A stretch of DNA of 64,000 nucleotides from Lachnospiraceae bacterium UBA7196 (GTDB lineage Bacteria; Bacillota; Clostridia; Lachnospirales; Lachnospiraceae), in NCBI GenBank assembly GCA_002490835.1, contig DKUU01000025.1, forward strand, positions 62,001 through 126,000, in the 5' to 3' direction. A program made the position numbers and the translations under genes. Each line of letters opens with the position of its first letter. Position 1 is the first letter of the stretch. The notes beneath the pieces were generated by a model that ran no database searches, had not been told where the DNA came from, and was given only the letters and a program-made list of their open reading frames with translations. This document shows, piece by piece, positions 41,307-50,402 of this stretch.

Positions 41307-42788
41307 TCAGGACTGCCCATAAACCATAATCGTCGGTCCCACATAATACTCCTTTGGCGAACGCAAAAACAGGTCAAGATAGCCGATCCTGTACTTCCAC
41401 TCGCCGCCGTAAGACAGGCCCTGCCACTTCTCCATAAGGGAAAAGGCAGCGGTCTTTTCTTCATAGAGCGCCTTCCTTTCCGGATACATATCTTTGCCTT
41501 GAAACAGCAGATAGTCTTTTTTCTGGGAAAAATATCCCGTGGCATACTCAACTTCAATGAAATACTCGTTTTCCGCAAGCGCATCCGGCAGCAGGGAAAG
41601 GTCCTCCCCGATGTCTATGATGCGATACCTTCCCTCCTCAGTCACCGGCGGATAATCGGTACAGTAGATCGTCGCCCCCGCAGGGATCTGTTCCGCTATG
41701 TAGGCTGCCGCATGATCGTACGTCAGATCGTAGCGGTAATTTGCCAGAACCGTAACACTATTGCAGAGTACAAGGACTGCTGCCAGCGTAAACGCCATGT
41801 ATCCGCCGGCCCGCTTATCCAAATCGCCGCGCTGCCCGATTCTTCCGCCTACTCTCTGCTCCGATATCGCATCTTTGCCTTTCCTGCCTGCCGCCTTAAG
41901 CCATTTTCCGAAGACCGCTTCGATTTCCATCAGCCCGTAAGTCATGAACATGAGCGCAAACGGCAGCACAAGCGACAGATTCCTTCCAAGGACAATGCTG
42001 TACTTCGACAATAAAATGATAATACACACCGGCATCAGCGCAAGACTGACAAGCGTTCCCCATTCCTTCCTGCGAACGAAAAACGCAATCCCCAAAACCA
42101 GCAGAATCCCCCCGCAAAGCCCGTAGGAAGAAAGCGCAAACGCCTCAAAATAACCGAGAAACGACAGATTATGCTCGATGCCGGGATGCCCCCAGGCATA
42201 ATGATTCAGATTATACAGGTTATCCCCGACAAACGTCTTAAAATGGAAAAAGAGCGAGTAATTGCAAAGTACAAAGGTGAGCGCCAGCACGATACAGTCC
42301 AGAAAAAACAGGTAATTGTTCCTGTGCCGTTTCCAGTATTTCTTACCGATGTGCAAAGACAGCCAGAACACCCCGAAGACCACGCCGTGATATTTCGCCG
42401 CCATCGCAAGTCCGATGCAGACCGCCATCAACGGATACCAGAGATAAACAGCCCGCTCCTCATCCTTCTCCTTCAAAATCAGACCGCCGAGCAGCAAAAT
42501 ACCGTTGGCCACCGCATAGAGCAAAGTGTCCGGCCCGGTGTAAAAAAGATAAGCATAGCTGTAGAGAGAAAAAACGGACAGCACAAAACCAAGATAAGCC
42601 CATTTTCGACTCCCCGTCAATATTTTAACGCTAAAATAAATGCAGATATTAGACAAAAGGGCCGTGCCGCAGACCACATACCGCAGAAGGATCACCGTAT
42701 CCACTCTGCGAAGGACCTTGCCCAGAATCCGCGCCCCCAAGGCCGCATAATAGAAAGTCAGGTGGGGATAGCGGAAAAAATCAAGCAC
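41307..42788 (-). CDS. GT39-like membrane glycosyltransferase, C-terminal part of a split gene
   Basis: A 493-codon frame beginning with GTG directly after an in-frame TAG, in the same frame as the fragment at 42789-43016. It carries about ten membrane spans and a C-terminal extracellular domain (YIAEQIPAGATIYCTDYPPV onward) in the plan of PMT/GT39 (GT-C) glycosyltransferases. With the upstream fragment it would be a normal protein of about 569 residues. Alone it lacks the first span and the acidic motif needed by GT-C enzymes, so it is probably inactive unless the amber codon is read through. It has no ribosome site of its own that I can see. Confidence 0.7.
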   Translation of the reverse strand: MLDFFRYPHLTFYYAALGARILGKVLRRVDTVILLRYVVCGTALLSNICIYFSVKILTGSRKWAYLGFVLSVFSLYSYAYLFYTGPDTLLYAVANGILLLGGLILKEKDEERAVYLWYPLMAVCIGLAMAAKYHGVVFGVFWLSLHIGKKYWKRHRNNYLFFLDCIVLALTFVLCNYSLFFHFKTFVGDNLYNLNHYAWGHPGIEHNLSFLGYFEAFALSSYGLCGGILLVLGIAFFVRRKEWGTLVSLALMPVCIIILLSKYSIVLGRNLSLVLPFALMFMTYGLMEIEAVFGKWLKAAGRKGKDAISEQRVGGRIGQRGDLDKRAGGYMAFTLAAVLVLCNSVTVLANYRYDLTYDHAAAYIAEQIPAGATIYCTDYPPVTEEGRYRIIDIGEDLSLLPDALAENEYFIEVEYATGYFSQKKDYLLFQGKDMYPERKALYEEKTAAFSLMEKWQGLSYGGEWKYRIGYLDLFLRSPKEYYVGPTIMVYGQS

Positions 42789-43016
42789 CTAGATATCCCC
42801 CGCATAAAGATGCTGGCCCAGCAGTTCATAGATACAGCCCAAAGACAACTGCTCGTCCACATTCGGATAAAGCGGCAGCTCAAACCGCCAATGCCTGCAA
42901 AATAAAAGCATCCCCGCAAACAGCGTAAGTGCGACAGCCGCTGCCATCCCTATCTTTTTTTGCCATTCTTTTTCTAACCGAAACCTTTTTCTTTCGTTCA
43001 ATATCCTTACATCCAA
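42789..43016 (-). pseudogene. GT39-like glycosyltransferase, N-terminal fragment ending at amber codon
   Basis: A 75-codon piece with the first membrane span (MAAAVALTLFAGMLLFCRHW) and the luminal acidic motif YPNVDEQLS that GT-C enzymes use in catalysis. It ends at TAG (42789-42791) and the following GTG continues the same protein without any frame change: LYAGDI, stop, VLDFFRYPHLTFYYAAL. This is a single nonsense change in one ancestral gene. The start is uncertain; a TTG at 43016 overlaps the end of the GDPD-like gene. Confidence 0.7.
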
Positions 43017-43603
43017 TCTTTGATATGATAGCTTTTCGTACAGATCGCATCGAATATAATGCCCTGCTCCTTGAGATACGCCTTATATTCGGGTAGCTTT
43101 TCCTCCTGTCCTTCCAATTCCGGAGAGACGAAGCAAAGCTTATACCCAAGCGCCTTTAACTCCCGATAACTCTCCCTGTCAATGGGCACTTTCGTAAAGC
43201 AGTCCACCCAGACCCACTCTGCCCGTCCCGCCATATTGCGGATCGTGTCAAGCCCTTCCAGCTCACTGAACCGAAGCGCCACCTCTTTCACGCCCATGTC
43301 CGTCAGAAGCTTTATCATGGGGAAGGAAGAATCGAGGAAAAAATATTTTTTGATCTGATATTTTTTCATAAGCGCCAGCGCCTCATGTTCGATGCGCTCG
43401 CTCTTGATATTTAATATCATCGTGCCGTGACGGTAAGCTTTGCAGTAGTCCTCAAAGTCCTGCCCCGGCTCAAACGGATTGTGACAGATATAAATCCTCC
43501 CGTTCAGATCGTCCCGCAGGTCCAGCTCCACGCCATATTCCGTGGGCAGCTGCGCAAGTTCCTCTATTGTGTTGATCCTGTGCGCGATATATTCTGTATC
43601 CAT
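43007..43603 (-). CDS. Glycerophosphodiesterase-like TIM-barrel protein
   Basis: A 198-residue protein with GDPD/PLC-like traits: IAHRINTIEEL near the N-terminus, GVELDLRDD with Glu and Asp, and ICHNPFEPG with the second His. These match the HR, ELD and HD catalytic elements of the family, although the sequence is shorter than usual and divergent. It could hydrolyse a phosphodiester in the glycoconjugate made by this cluster, or be a related non-hydrolytic form. An AAAGGAG site precedes the ATG. Confidence 0.6.
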   Translation of the reverse strand: MDTEYIAHRINTIEELAQLPTEYGVELDLRDDLNGRIYICHNPFEPGQDFEDYCKAYRHGTMILNIKSERIEHEALALMKKYQIKKYFFLDSSFPMIKLLTDMGVKEVALRFSELEGLDTIRNMAGRAEWVWVDCFTKVPIDRESYRELKALGYKLCFVSPELEGQEEKLPEYKAYLKEQGIIFDAICTKSYHIKDWM

Positions 43604-43616
43604 CTTTTTTCTCCTT

Positions 43617-44309
43617 TTACAGACTTTTTTTAAGCTTTACACTAAACTCCATCGTCCTCTTGATAAATTTCCACTTCGCTAAAAGCCCCGTATTCCACTT
43701 AGAGCTCCCATGCACCCGTTCGGGAAATTCCACCGCAAAACGCACCACTTTAAGCCCCTTCTTTTTTGCCATATACAGGGCGTAAAGGTCCAGCGCAAAG
43801 TCGTGGGGCGGATTCTCCCAGCCCTCATAAAATATCTTCGGAAAAATATTGGGCTGGGCATTGATATCGTAAAGTTTTTCCCCCAGATAACAGGTCTCAA
43901 ACACACTCATACCCGCCGTAAAAAATACGTCAAAAAGCGGCCTGCCCTTGCGGTTGCCTTTGACGAACACAAGCCCCTTCTCCTGCTCAATGATAGCAAG
44001 CGCTTTTAAAACATCGGCGGGATCGGTCTGCATATCCGCATGCGTCCAGCCAATGTACTCCCCCCGGCACTCGTTAAGCCCCTGCAGGATCCCGTAGCCG
44101 TACCCCTGATTGACAGGCACTTTTACGGTCCTCGCAAAGGGATAACGGGGCAGAAATTCGGCAAGTACCGCCGCGCTGCCGTCGGTAGAGCCATTATCCA
44201 CCAAAACGACCTCTACCTCTTCGTCTTTGATAACATCGTTAAACCGTTCTAAAATCAACGGGATATTTTCTTCCTCATTATAGCACGGCACTACGATCGA
44301 AAGCTTCAT
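43617..44309 (-). CDS. Family 2 glycosyltransferase
   Basis: A 230-residue GT-A protein with IVVPCYNEEENIPL, VDNGSTDGS, NQGYGYGILQGL and THADMQTDP (DXD-like metal site), close to dolichyl-phosphate mannose synthase-type transferases. It lacks the C-terminal membrane spans of many relatives, so it would act at the cytoplasmic membrane face, probably charging a polyprenyl phosphate for a GT-C partner. Start follows GAAGGGAG. Confidence 0.87.
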   Translation of the reverse strand: MKLSIVVPCYNEEENIPLILERFNDVIKDEEVEVVLVDNGSTDGSAAVLAEFLPRYPFARTVKVPVNQGYGYGILQGLNECRGEYIGWTHADMQTDPADVLKALAIIEQEKGLVFVKGNRKGRPLFDVFFTAGMSVFETCYLGEKLYDINAQPNIFPKIFYEGWENPPHDFALDLYALYMAKKKGLKVVRFAVEFPERVHGSSKWNTGLLAKWKFIKRTMEFSVKLKKSL

Positions 44310-44341
44310 GTATGCTTCTCCCTTCTTTTCGCAATCGCTGT

Positions 44342-45055
44342 TTACGGCAAAGCCAGAATGGGCGCAAGCAAAGCGTAAAGTTCCTCATGGTTGGCCACCG
44401 TTTTAAATTCAATATCCTCGCTCCCCGCAGGGGCTTCCTTCCCTTCGGGATTAAACCAGATCGCCTGCATCCCCGCCGCCGCCGCGCCCATTACATCCTT
44501 CTCAAAACTGTCGCCCACAAAGCATACCTCTTTCGGATATAAACGCAGCTTTTCAAGACACATCTCAAATATTTTCGGAGAAGGCTTTTCCGCCCCCGCT
44601 TCCTCACTTGTCACCAGACAGTCCACATCATCCGTCAGCCGCAGCGCCCTTAACTTCCTGTGCTGAATTTGCGCTAAAAGGTCTGTACAGACCGCCACCC
44701 GCACATACTTGTCATGCAGCGCGTCCATAAGCTTATCGACCCCCGGATAAGGCGTCATTTTATTTAAGAATACGCCCCAGTAGATTTCGTACATATCAAG
44801 CGCCAGATATAAGGGCCTGATATCCAGATATTCCAGCGTCTTCTGAAAATACAGCATACGGCTATGGGAAGCCGCCGTCTCCCCCAGATTTTTCTTAGTC
44901 GCTATTCTGGCTCTCCTAAAGGCCTCCTCGCTCTGTTCTGCGCTCACACCCAGCCTCTCTATCACAAGCTCCTGCACCCGCTTGAATGCTTCTGTGTGAA
45001 GCGTATGATAATCATACAGCGTATCATCCAGATCAAAAATCACTGCCCTTATCAT
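44342..45055 (-). CDS. HAD-superfamily phosphatase
   Basis: A 237-residue hydrolase with motif I FDLDDTLYDYH at residues 7-17, the helical cap of the YjjG/phosphoglycolate group, VCTDL (motif II), and FVGDSFEKDVMGAAAAGM (motif IV with Asp pair). It likely dephosphorylates a sugar or polyol phosphate in the same pathway. Substrate unknown. Confidence 0.85.
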   Translation of the reverse strand: MIRAVIFDLDDTLYDYHTLHTEAFKRVQELVIERLGVSAEQSEEAFRRARIATKKNLGETAASHSRMLYFQKTLEYLDIRPLYLALDMYEIYWGVFLNKMTPYPGVDKLMDALHDKYVRVAVCTDLLAQIQHRKLRALRLTDDVDCLVTSEEAGAEKPSPKIFEMCLEKLRLYPKEVCFVGDSFEKDVMGAAAAGMQAIWFNPEGKEAPAGSEDIEFKTVANHEELYALLAPILALP

Positions 45056-45119
45056 TTGTTTCCCCCCTTATTATCCTTTCTCTTTTCTGTCCTATCATGA
45101 TACTCCCGTTTTTACCGGC

Positions 45120-47204
45120 TCAATCCCTTTTCATGATCTCACTGATCACCAAAAGCAGCATGAGCTGTACCAACCCGTTTACGCCATCCTCCCAGACCGC
45201 ACGGCCGCCCGTCAGATCCTCGATCTGGGGAATCGCCGCCGCCGCAAGCTTCGCCCACAGCCTTCCGTTCCTTGCGATCTCCTCTCCGTTAAAAGTGACT
45301 TTCTGGTGCAGAGGATCGTCGTAAGACAGCACGCCCTTCACGTCGCGGTCCTGCATCAGCGAAAGCAGCGGTTCCACATTGATGCCCACATCGATCACAA
45401 ATTCCACGCTCAGACTGATCTCCGAAACCCGGCCGGCTTTCTCCGGTCTGGCAACGAGCGTTCTATCAAAATACCGTATCACCAGATCCGCATACTGCCG
45501 CTGGGGATGAATGTACTTTTCGGCATCCTTCCGCCTTGCGCGAATCTGCTCTAAAACAGCCGCCCGCGCATGTCCCCTGTCGCCCTGATCCCTGCAAAGC
45601 TTCCAGTGGCAGCGCAACGCCTCGTCGGTATCCAGATACACCTTCATGTCAAGCACCTGACGCATCTGCGGCAGATACAGGGAATGCAGACCGCATAAAA
45701 CTACATAAGGCTTAGGCACTAATCTGCGCTTCTTGGTAAAAGTACCCGTCTCATGGTCATAATCCACACGGTTTACCGTGTTATTTCCGCGCAGCACCTG
45801 TAGATCGGACGCCTGTCTGTAAAGGTGATTCGCCTGTGGATTCAAATGGGTCATCTCTTCCCAGTTATGATCCCCCCGCTCCCATTTATGGTCGCCGTCT
45901 CCCTCCACGGAAAGCATCCGCTCCTTGGATAACAGGGCCTCTAAAATCTCCAAAAGCCGGGTTTTGCCCGCACCGCTGTCACCCGCAATACCAATCGTAA
46001 AAGGACGGCTTCTCCTGCGGTAATAGGAATTGCTTCCCACGCCATAGAGATACATACTGACCACCAGAATCAAAAATACGCCCACCATCAAAGAAAAAAC
46101 GATATCTTTGAGGTTTTTGTCCATAAGCTTTATCGTTTGCAAATTTATTCCTAAGAAATAAAGATCCACGAACTGCGTCTGGTGAAAAAAGACGTAGTAG
46201 AGCAGATACAAAAGATTAAAACCGCCGTAAACAAGCACCATCTTACCGCGATTTTCCCTAAGCCTTGCCAGATACAGCATGAAAAAAGGTACGACCCAGA
46301 TAAACCATGCAGGCATCGCCGGCACAAGGGCCACAAACACCGAAAAAAGCAGCCCCGTCATGCTGATCAGCAGATCGCCGTTCATCTGATTGACCTGAAA
46401 GGCCTGAAAATAAAGGAAAAGCAGCGCCAGCACCGTAAGGAGCAAATGCGCGCTCCCATAGTCAAGGTAGACCCTGTTGATCACCTGCTGCTCTTTGTTT
46501 AAGAGAACCATATTGATAAATCCGGTCCCCCAGAAAGGAAGCGTCACCAACGCTGTAAAAAGGACCGGCAGCCCTGTCATATACACAGCCTTTTGCCAAC
46601 CCTTTTTCTTGTAAAGATAGAGATAAAAGAGCGGCAGCGCCGCCGCAATATGCAGCTTAGAAGAAAGCGCCAGCGAAAGAAACAGGATGAACCGCCACTC
46701 GCAGGCCGTCTCCCTCTTCGCCGCCCAGCCCATCTGCGTTAAATAGTAAATCGCGCCCACCAAAAACACGGTCGGGATAAGGTCGAGCTGTCCGTGCATA
46801 TAGGAAGCATAAAGAATGATGGGCGACAAAAAGTACAATACCAGAATATATTTTCTTTTATCTCTGGAAAGGTGAAGCAGAAAATACAGCCCCAGAAGAT
46901 CCACAAAGAGAATCGGCAGCTTAAAAATGAGATTCCGGAAAAATAGCGGCATTCCCCCAAAGAGGGTAACGAAAACACCACCGATACATTCGATCAGGAG
47001 CATGACCGGCGGGTAAGGAAAGGAAGGTAACAGCGCATTGTCATAGTAGACCTGATAAGGATTTTCCCCGCCGAGAAAACACTTAACAAAGGGAATAAAC
47101 ATCATATCCTGATAATCCGAAGAAAAAAGCCCCATCAGAAGTAACTTAAACAACACTCCCACAAGAATGGAAGCCCGCAAATATTTCTGATAGTTTTTCT
47201 CCAT
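45120..47204 (-). CDS. GT-C-like membrane protein fused to PRK/uridine-kinase-like domain
   Basis: A 694-residue fusion. Residues 1-395 have about ten spans and the loop CFLGGENPYQVYYDNALLPS, with FPYPP, reminiscent of GT87-type glycosyltransferases. Residues 405-694 form a P-loop kinase: GIAGDSGAGKTRLL near 410, THLNPQANHLYRQASDL, VDYDHETGTF and VVLCGLHSLY, which recall phosphoribulokinase and uridine kinase. The combination of transferase and kinase on one chain is uncommon. The ATG at 47204 or one at 47222 may be the start; neither has a strong site. It follows the nucleotidyltransferase gene. Confidence 0.75.
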   Translation of the reverse strand: MEKNYQKYLRASILVGVLFKLLLMGLFSSDYQDMMFIPFVKCFLGGENPYQVYYDNALLPSFPYPPVMLLIECIGGVFVTLFGGMPLFFRNLIFKLPILFVDLLGLYFLLHLSRDKRKYILVLYFLSPIILYASYMHGQLDLIPTVFLVGAIYYLTQMGWAAKRETACEWRFILFLSLALSSKLHIAAALPLFYLYLYKKKGWQKAVYMTGLPVLFTALVTLPFWGTGFINMVLLNKEQQVINRVYLDYGSAHLLLTVLALLFLYFQAFQVNQMNGDLLISMTGLLFSVFVALVPAMPAWFIWVVPFFMLYLARLRENRGKMVLVYGGFNLLYLLYYVFFHQTQFVDLYFLGINLQTIKLMDKNLKDIVFSLMVGVFLILVVSMYLYGVGSNSYYRRRSRPFTIGIAGDSGAGKTRLLEILEALLSKERMLSVEGDGDHKWERGDHNWEEMTHLNPQANHLYRQASDLQVLRGNNTVNRVDYDHETGTFTKKRRLVPKPYVVLCGLHSLYLPQMRQVLDMKVYLDTDEALRCHWKLCRDQGDRGHARAAVLEQIRARRKDAEKYIHPQRQYADLVIRYFDRTLVARPEKAGRVSEISLSVEFVIDVGINVEPLLSLMQDRDVKGVLSYDDPLHQKVTFNGEEIARNGRLWAKLAAAAIPQIEDLTGGRAVWEDGVNGLVQLMLLLVISEIMKRD

Positions 47205-47268
47205 GTCGAGCCTGTACCACATTTCTCAGCCCATATCTCCCTTTAACGGTCCGTTCGACCACTTTTTA

Positions 47269-49029
47269 TTACAGTCTTTCCTTCTCAAAAGCCAAAAAGC
47301 CCTTGAAATAAGCGTACGTCTTCTGGTACCCCTCATAATCCGCGGGCGTTCCCCAGCCTACGTAACGATCGATATCAAAAATCTTCGCCCGATACCCTAA
47401 GTCTAACACATGTTTGACTGTCTGGTCTACATAAAATTCTCCGTTGACCCTGTCATTTTCCCGGATCATCTTTTCTGTCGCTTCCAAAAAGACCTTTGCC
47501 TTCCGGAACCAGAAAGTAGCCACCACGGCCGGGTCCTCCATCGGCGTGTCGGAGATCGCCTTTTTGATAGACGTGCCTGTGACGTTTCCTTCCTCATCGG
47601 TAAGCATCCAGCCGTAGGCATTGGGATTCTGCAAGACAGCCTCGTTGTGCCGGTAGGTAAAGACGATACAGTCACATTCTGCCTCGGTTTTTATAAACGT
47701 TTTTTCGTCTATATCCATTCCGTTATCGCAGCCCGCGATCAACAGCGGCTCCTCCGGATCCAGATAAGATTCCGCCAGCATACAGGTGCAGGCCTGCCCT
47801 TCCGTAAGCTTCTCAACCGTGATAAACTGCGCTTTCGGATAATAAGCCCTGATAGCGTCCTCCACACCGTCTTCTTTGTGGAAAGTACGGTCCACATAGA
47901 TCACGTTGCTGCCATCCGCTGCCAAACCGGGCAGGTCTTTCGTCGCGCAGACCACCATCGGCTTTTCCGTGCCGTCCCATCTATCGATCGTGGGGATCGC
48001 CGGCTTATGTACGCGGTATCCCGCATCCGCAAAACGCTGCCCCGCGCCCGCCATGGGAATTAAAACCTTGCCGGTAGCCGCCGCATGCCTGCTCTCATCC
48101 CCTTTAACTGCTGCGCCTGTCGTTTTACCGTCCTTTTCATTACGCACCACCAAATCCGTCCAATACACAAATTCCCCCAAATCCTCGGGCGTTCCCCACT
48201 GGCAAAAGTAAGTGACATTGGTGGGAATCCACACTTTTAACCCGTCCCGCACCATGAAATTATAAGGGAGACTTGCGTAAAACTCGCCATTGATAGCGCA
48301 CTCCTCATGCTCTGTCAAAATCCGGCAGTATTTCTCCATGATCCCGCCATCCTTAAAATAGTAGACGCCGGGGGAATGCTTGGCCTGTGTCTTGTCCTTC
48401 TCAAAGGAATACTTCTCCCGAATCTCCACCAGATCATCATTTTCATCCGTCAGGCAGGAAGCGTAGAAATTCTTCGCCGGCAATAAATTCGGATGAAATC
48501 CCGTATAGCACGGCACCGCACCGTCACAGTCCCGCTCTCTTGCTTCCTTTGCGAATGCGGCATAATCCCAGCTCATATAAAAGTCGCAGTAATTGATGAT
48601 AACGCCGTCTTCTTTGCGAAACTGCGCCGCGCTGCCGCTCTCGATCCGCACGCCATCTGCGTCCGCTTTTTTCCCGCTGCCGCAGCCATCTGTCTTTTGT
48701 GCCTGCACCTCTATCCCGTCGCCTTTCGCCGTACTCAGCGCACGATAAGCCCGCAGCACATCCCAGACCGGACCCTTTTTCACCCAATCCTCGATGGACA
48801 CGATCACCGCGTCCGGCGCGAGCGCAAGCAGCTTCTCTTTCATGGAAGGGTCTTTTTGCAGATGCTCCCCGCGGCACACAAAAATAAACTGCACATCCGC
48901 CGGATACATTCCTTTCACGATCCATTCGATGATCGGTTTCCCCATCACCGGAATAAAGGGTTTCAATTCCTGATAGCCCGCCGCCACAAAGCGGGAACCA
49001 TAGCCTGTCATGGGTATGATTATATTCAT
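47269..49029 (-). CDS. Tandem nucleotidyltransferase (two NTP_transferase domains)
   Basis: A 586-residue cytosolic protein with two sugar-nucleotidyltransferase domains. Domain 1 (1-290) opens IIPMTGYGSRFVAAG and has KPIIEW and INYCDFYMSWD; domain 2 (321-586) opens VLIPMAGAGQRFADAG, has GCDNGMDIDEK and ends near YVGWGTPADY. Both retain the glycine-rich loop and an acidic metal site. A hydrophilic insertion at about 100-142 (Gly/Ala/Asp/Lys-rich) interrupts domain 1. Start ATG at 49029 has AAAGGA; a longer frame begins at 49065. It presumably activates a sugar or polyol phosphate as a nucleotide diphosphate. Confidence 0.85.
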   Translation of the reverse strand: MNIIIPMTGYGSRFVAAGYQELKPFIPVMGKPIIEWIVKGMYPADVQFIFVCRGEHLQKDPSMKEKLLALAPDAVIVSIEDWVKKGPVWDVLRAYRALSTAKGDGIEVQAQKTDGCGSGKKADADGVRIESGSAAQFRKEDGVIINYCDFYMSWDYAAFAKEARERDCDGAVPCYTGFHPNLLPAKNFYASCLTDENDDLVEIREKYSFEKDKTQAKHSPGVYYFKDGGIMEKYCRILTEHEECAINGEFYASLPYNFMVRDGLKVWIPTNVTYFCQWGTPEDLGEFVYWTDLVVRNEKDGKTTGAAVKGDESRHAAATGKVLIPMAGAGQRFADAGYRVHKPAIPTIDRWDGTEKPMVVCATKDLPGLAADGSNVIYVDRTFHKEDGVEDAIRAYYPKAQFITVEKLTEGQACTCMLAESYLDPEEPLLIAGCDNGMDIDEKTFIKTEAECDCIVFTYRHNEAVLQNPNAYGWMLTDEEGNVTGTSIKKAISDTPMEDPAVVATFWFRKAKVFLEATEKMIRENDRVNGEFYVDQTVKHVLDLGYRAKIFDIDRYVGWGTPADYEGYQKTYAYFKGFLAFEKERL

Positions 49030-49083
49030 ATCATCAATCCTTTCTATCGACATATTTCTTTGCAAATTTTTTCATTCGTCCTG

Positions 49084-50169
49084 CTACAGCTTTCTGCGGT
49101 ATTTCTCCGCGTCCCAGTTTAACAGCTCGTCCTGCTGCCCTTCGCTCAGATAATTCATCCCGCAGGAAAGATTCGCCGCCTGCACCTTGGCCGCAAAACT
49201 CATGACATTTTCAATCTCCTGCGCCTTCTTCACGCTCTCCGCCAGTATGTAAAAACGCCCCCGATAGCAGACCATCGCCGGGATCCCGTTTTTCTCTATA
49301 AATGATATCACATCTTCCCTTGTAAAATCATCCGCCAAAAAGAGCGGCTTTTTCGCCCCGTAGACGATGCAGTCCGGACAGAACGCGTGATTCCACGTTT
49401 CCTCTTTTAGCACCGCCTTTGTTTCTCCCTCACAAATCATTTCTCCTTCGCCGGTCAGGGCACTGTTTTCTGATAAATAGACAATCTTATCCTCCAGTCC
49501 GGGGATTTCACAAAAAGCTCTCCAGAGTTTTGTCGCGTTCGGGTATGCCTCATAGGGAACCTGCAGACAGGCCGCGATCTTTCGCAGTACCTCTTCGGTC
49601 CCTTCGATCACTTGCTCCGCCGAATCGCCGCTTATAACCAGCCCGTGATTGGCCAGAAAAATAACAGACCCGTCCGCTCCCTGCGCCTGTTTTTTGCAAA
49701 ACTCCTGATAATACGCCTCCGCCAGCGCCGCGCCGGGCTTTCTGTAAGGGACAAACACCGCCTCCGGAAACAGGGTGCGCAGCGCGTCCATACCTCCCGC
49801 CCTTGCCGTCAGGATATTCACTAACGTGGGGTGGGAATGCAGCGTATACTTCCCCGTCACCGCATGAAGAAATGTCTCGATGGACGCGCGGCCGCCTTCG
49901 ATCTGCGCCTTTGCCAGCAGCGCCTTTCCCGCTTCCTCCGTCAGCACCGATTCCCCATCCGTTTTGACATTTTCCTGAAAATAATCCAAGATCAGGCGGT
50001 AATCTACCTTAGAATATCCGCTTTCTTCATTGACATCCGCAAGCTGGATACCGGAGCTTTTCACCAACATGATATGGTCGTCCGGCTTCATGGACGTGTT
50101 GCCGCCCCCGGCCTGCGCTAGGTCGTTTCGCATTCCTGCGTATTTCGAAATTTGAATAAAGTCCTGCAT
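49084..50169 (-). CDS. Class II aldolase/adducin-family protein
   Basis: A 361-residue protein; the N-terminal 230 residues are a class II aldolase domain with GNTSMKP substrate loop, zinc ligands HSHPT and NHGLVISG, and a catalytic Glu near LFPEAVFV. The C-terminal 130 residues are an extra region with VYGAKKPLFLADDFTRED. It might make or cleave the sugar or polyol phosphate used by the following nucleotidyltransferase. ATG at 50169 follows GGAGG by five bases. First gene of the glycoconjugate cluster. Confidence 0.82.
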   Translation of the reverse strand: MQDFIQISKYAGMRNDLAQAGGGNTSMKPDDHIMLVKSSGIQLADVNEESGYSKVDYRLILDYFQENVKTDGESVLTEEAGKALLAKAQIEGGRASIETFLHAVTGKYTLHSHPTLVNILTARAGGMDALRTLFPEAVFVPYRKPGAALAEAYYQEFCKKQAQGADGSVIFLANHGLVISGDSAEQVIEGTEEVLRKIAACLQVPYEAYPNATKLWRAFCEIPGLEDKIVYLSENSALTGEGEMICEGETKAVLKEETWNHAFCPDCIVYGAKKPLFLADDFTREDVISFIEKNGIPAMVCYRGRFYILAESVKKAQEIENVMSFAAKVQAANLSCGMNYLSEGQQDELLNWDAEKYRRKL

Positions 50170-50181
50170 CATTACCTCCAT

Positions 50182-50402
50182 GTCAGAGCAGTTTACTGCC
50201 CTCTGTTTATTCCACTGTATTTCTATTTTATATCAATCTCGGAAAGATTCAAATACAAATCTTTAAAAATGACCGATCTTCGCGCGGCTTAAAAAGTAAG
50301 GCCGCAGAATGTTGCTTCCGCGGCCCTGCCTGTATTTCATCTGTTTTGTCGCGCCATACGATTCAGCGATCGTTTATGGAAAACCGGGGCGAATGAATTT
50401 TA
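50182..50402. other. Intergenic region between aldolase gene and giant gene
   Basis: Contains no ORF. It holds an AT-rich dyad, AAAGATT (50243-50249) and AATCTTT (50258-50264), which could be an operator for the cluster promoter, and the terminator of the giant gene. No clear promoter hexamers with good spacing were found for the aldolase gene. Confidence 0.4.
50299..50327 (-). terminator. Terminator of the giant gene
   Basis: Arms AGGGCCGC and GCGGCCT around a 14-base loop, then TTACTTTTT on the minus strand, about 75 bases past the stop at 50403. Confidence 0.6.

Noticed and set aside
42789..42791. TAG as pyrrolysine codon
   Set aside because: Pyrrolysine is known mainly in methylamine methyltransferases; nothing in this glycosyltransferase or the window suggests it. 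A nonsense mutation or sequencing error is simpler.
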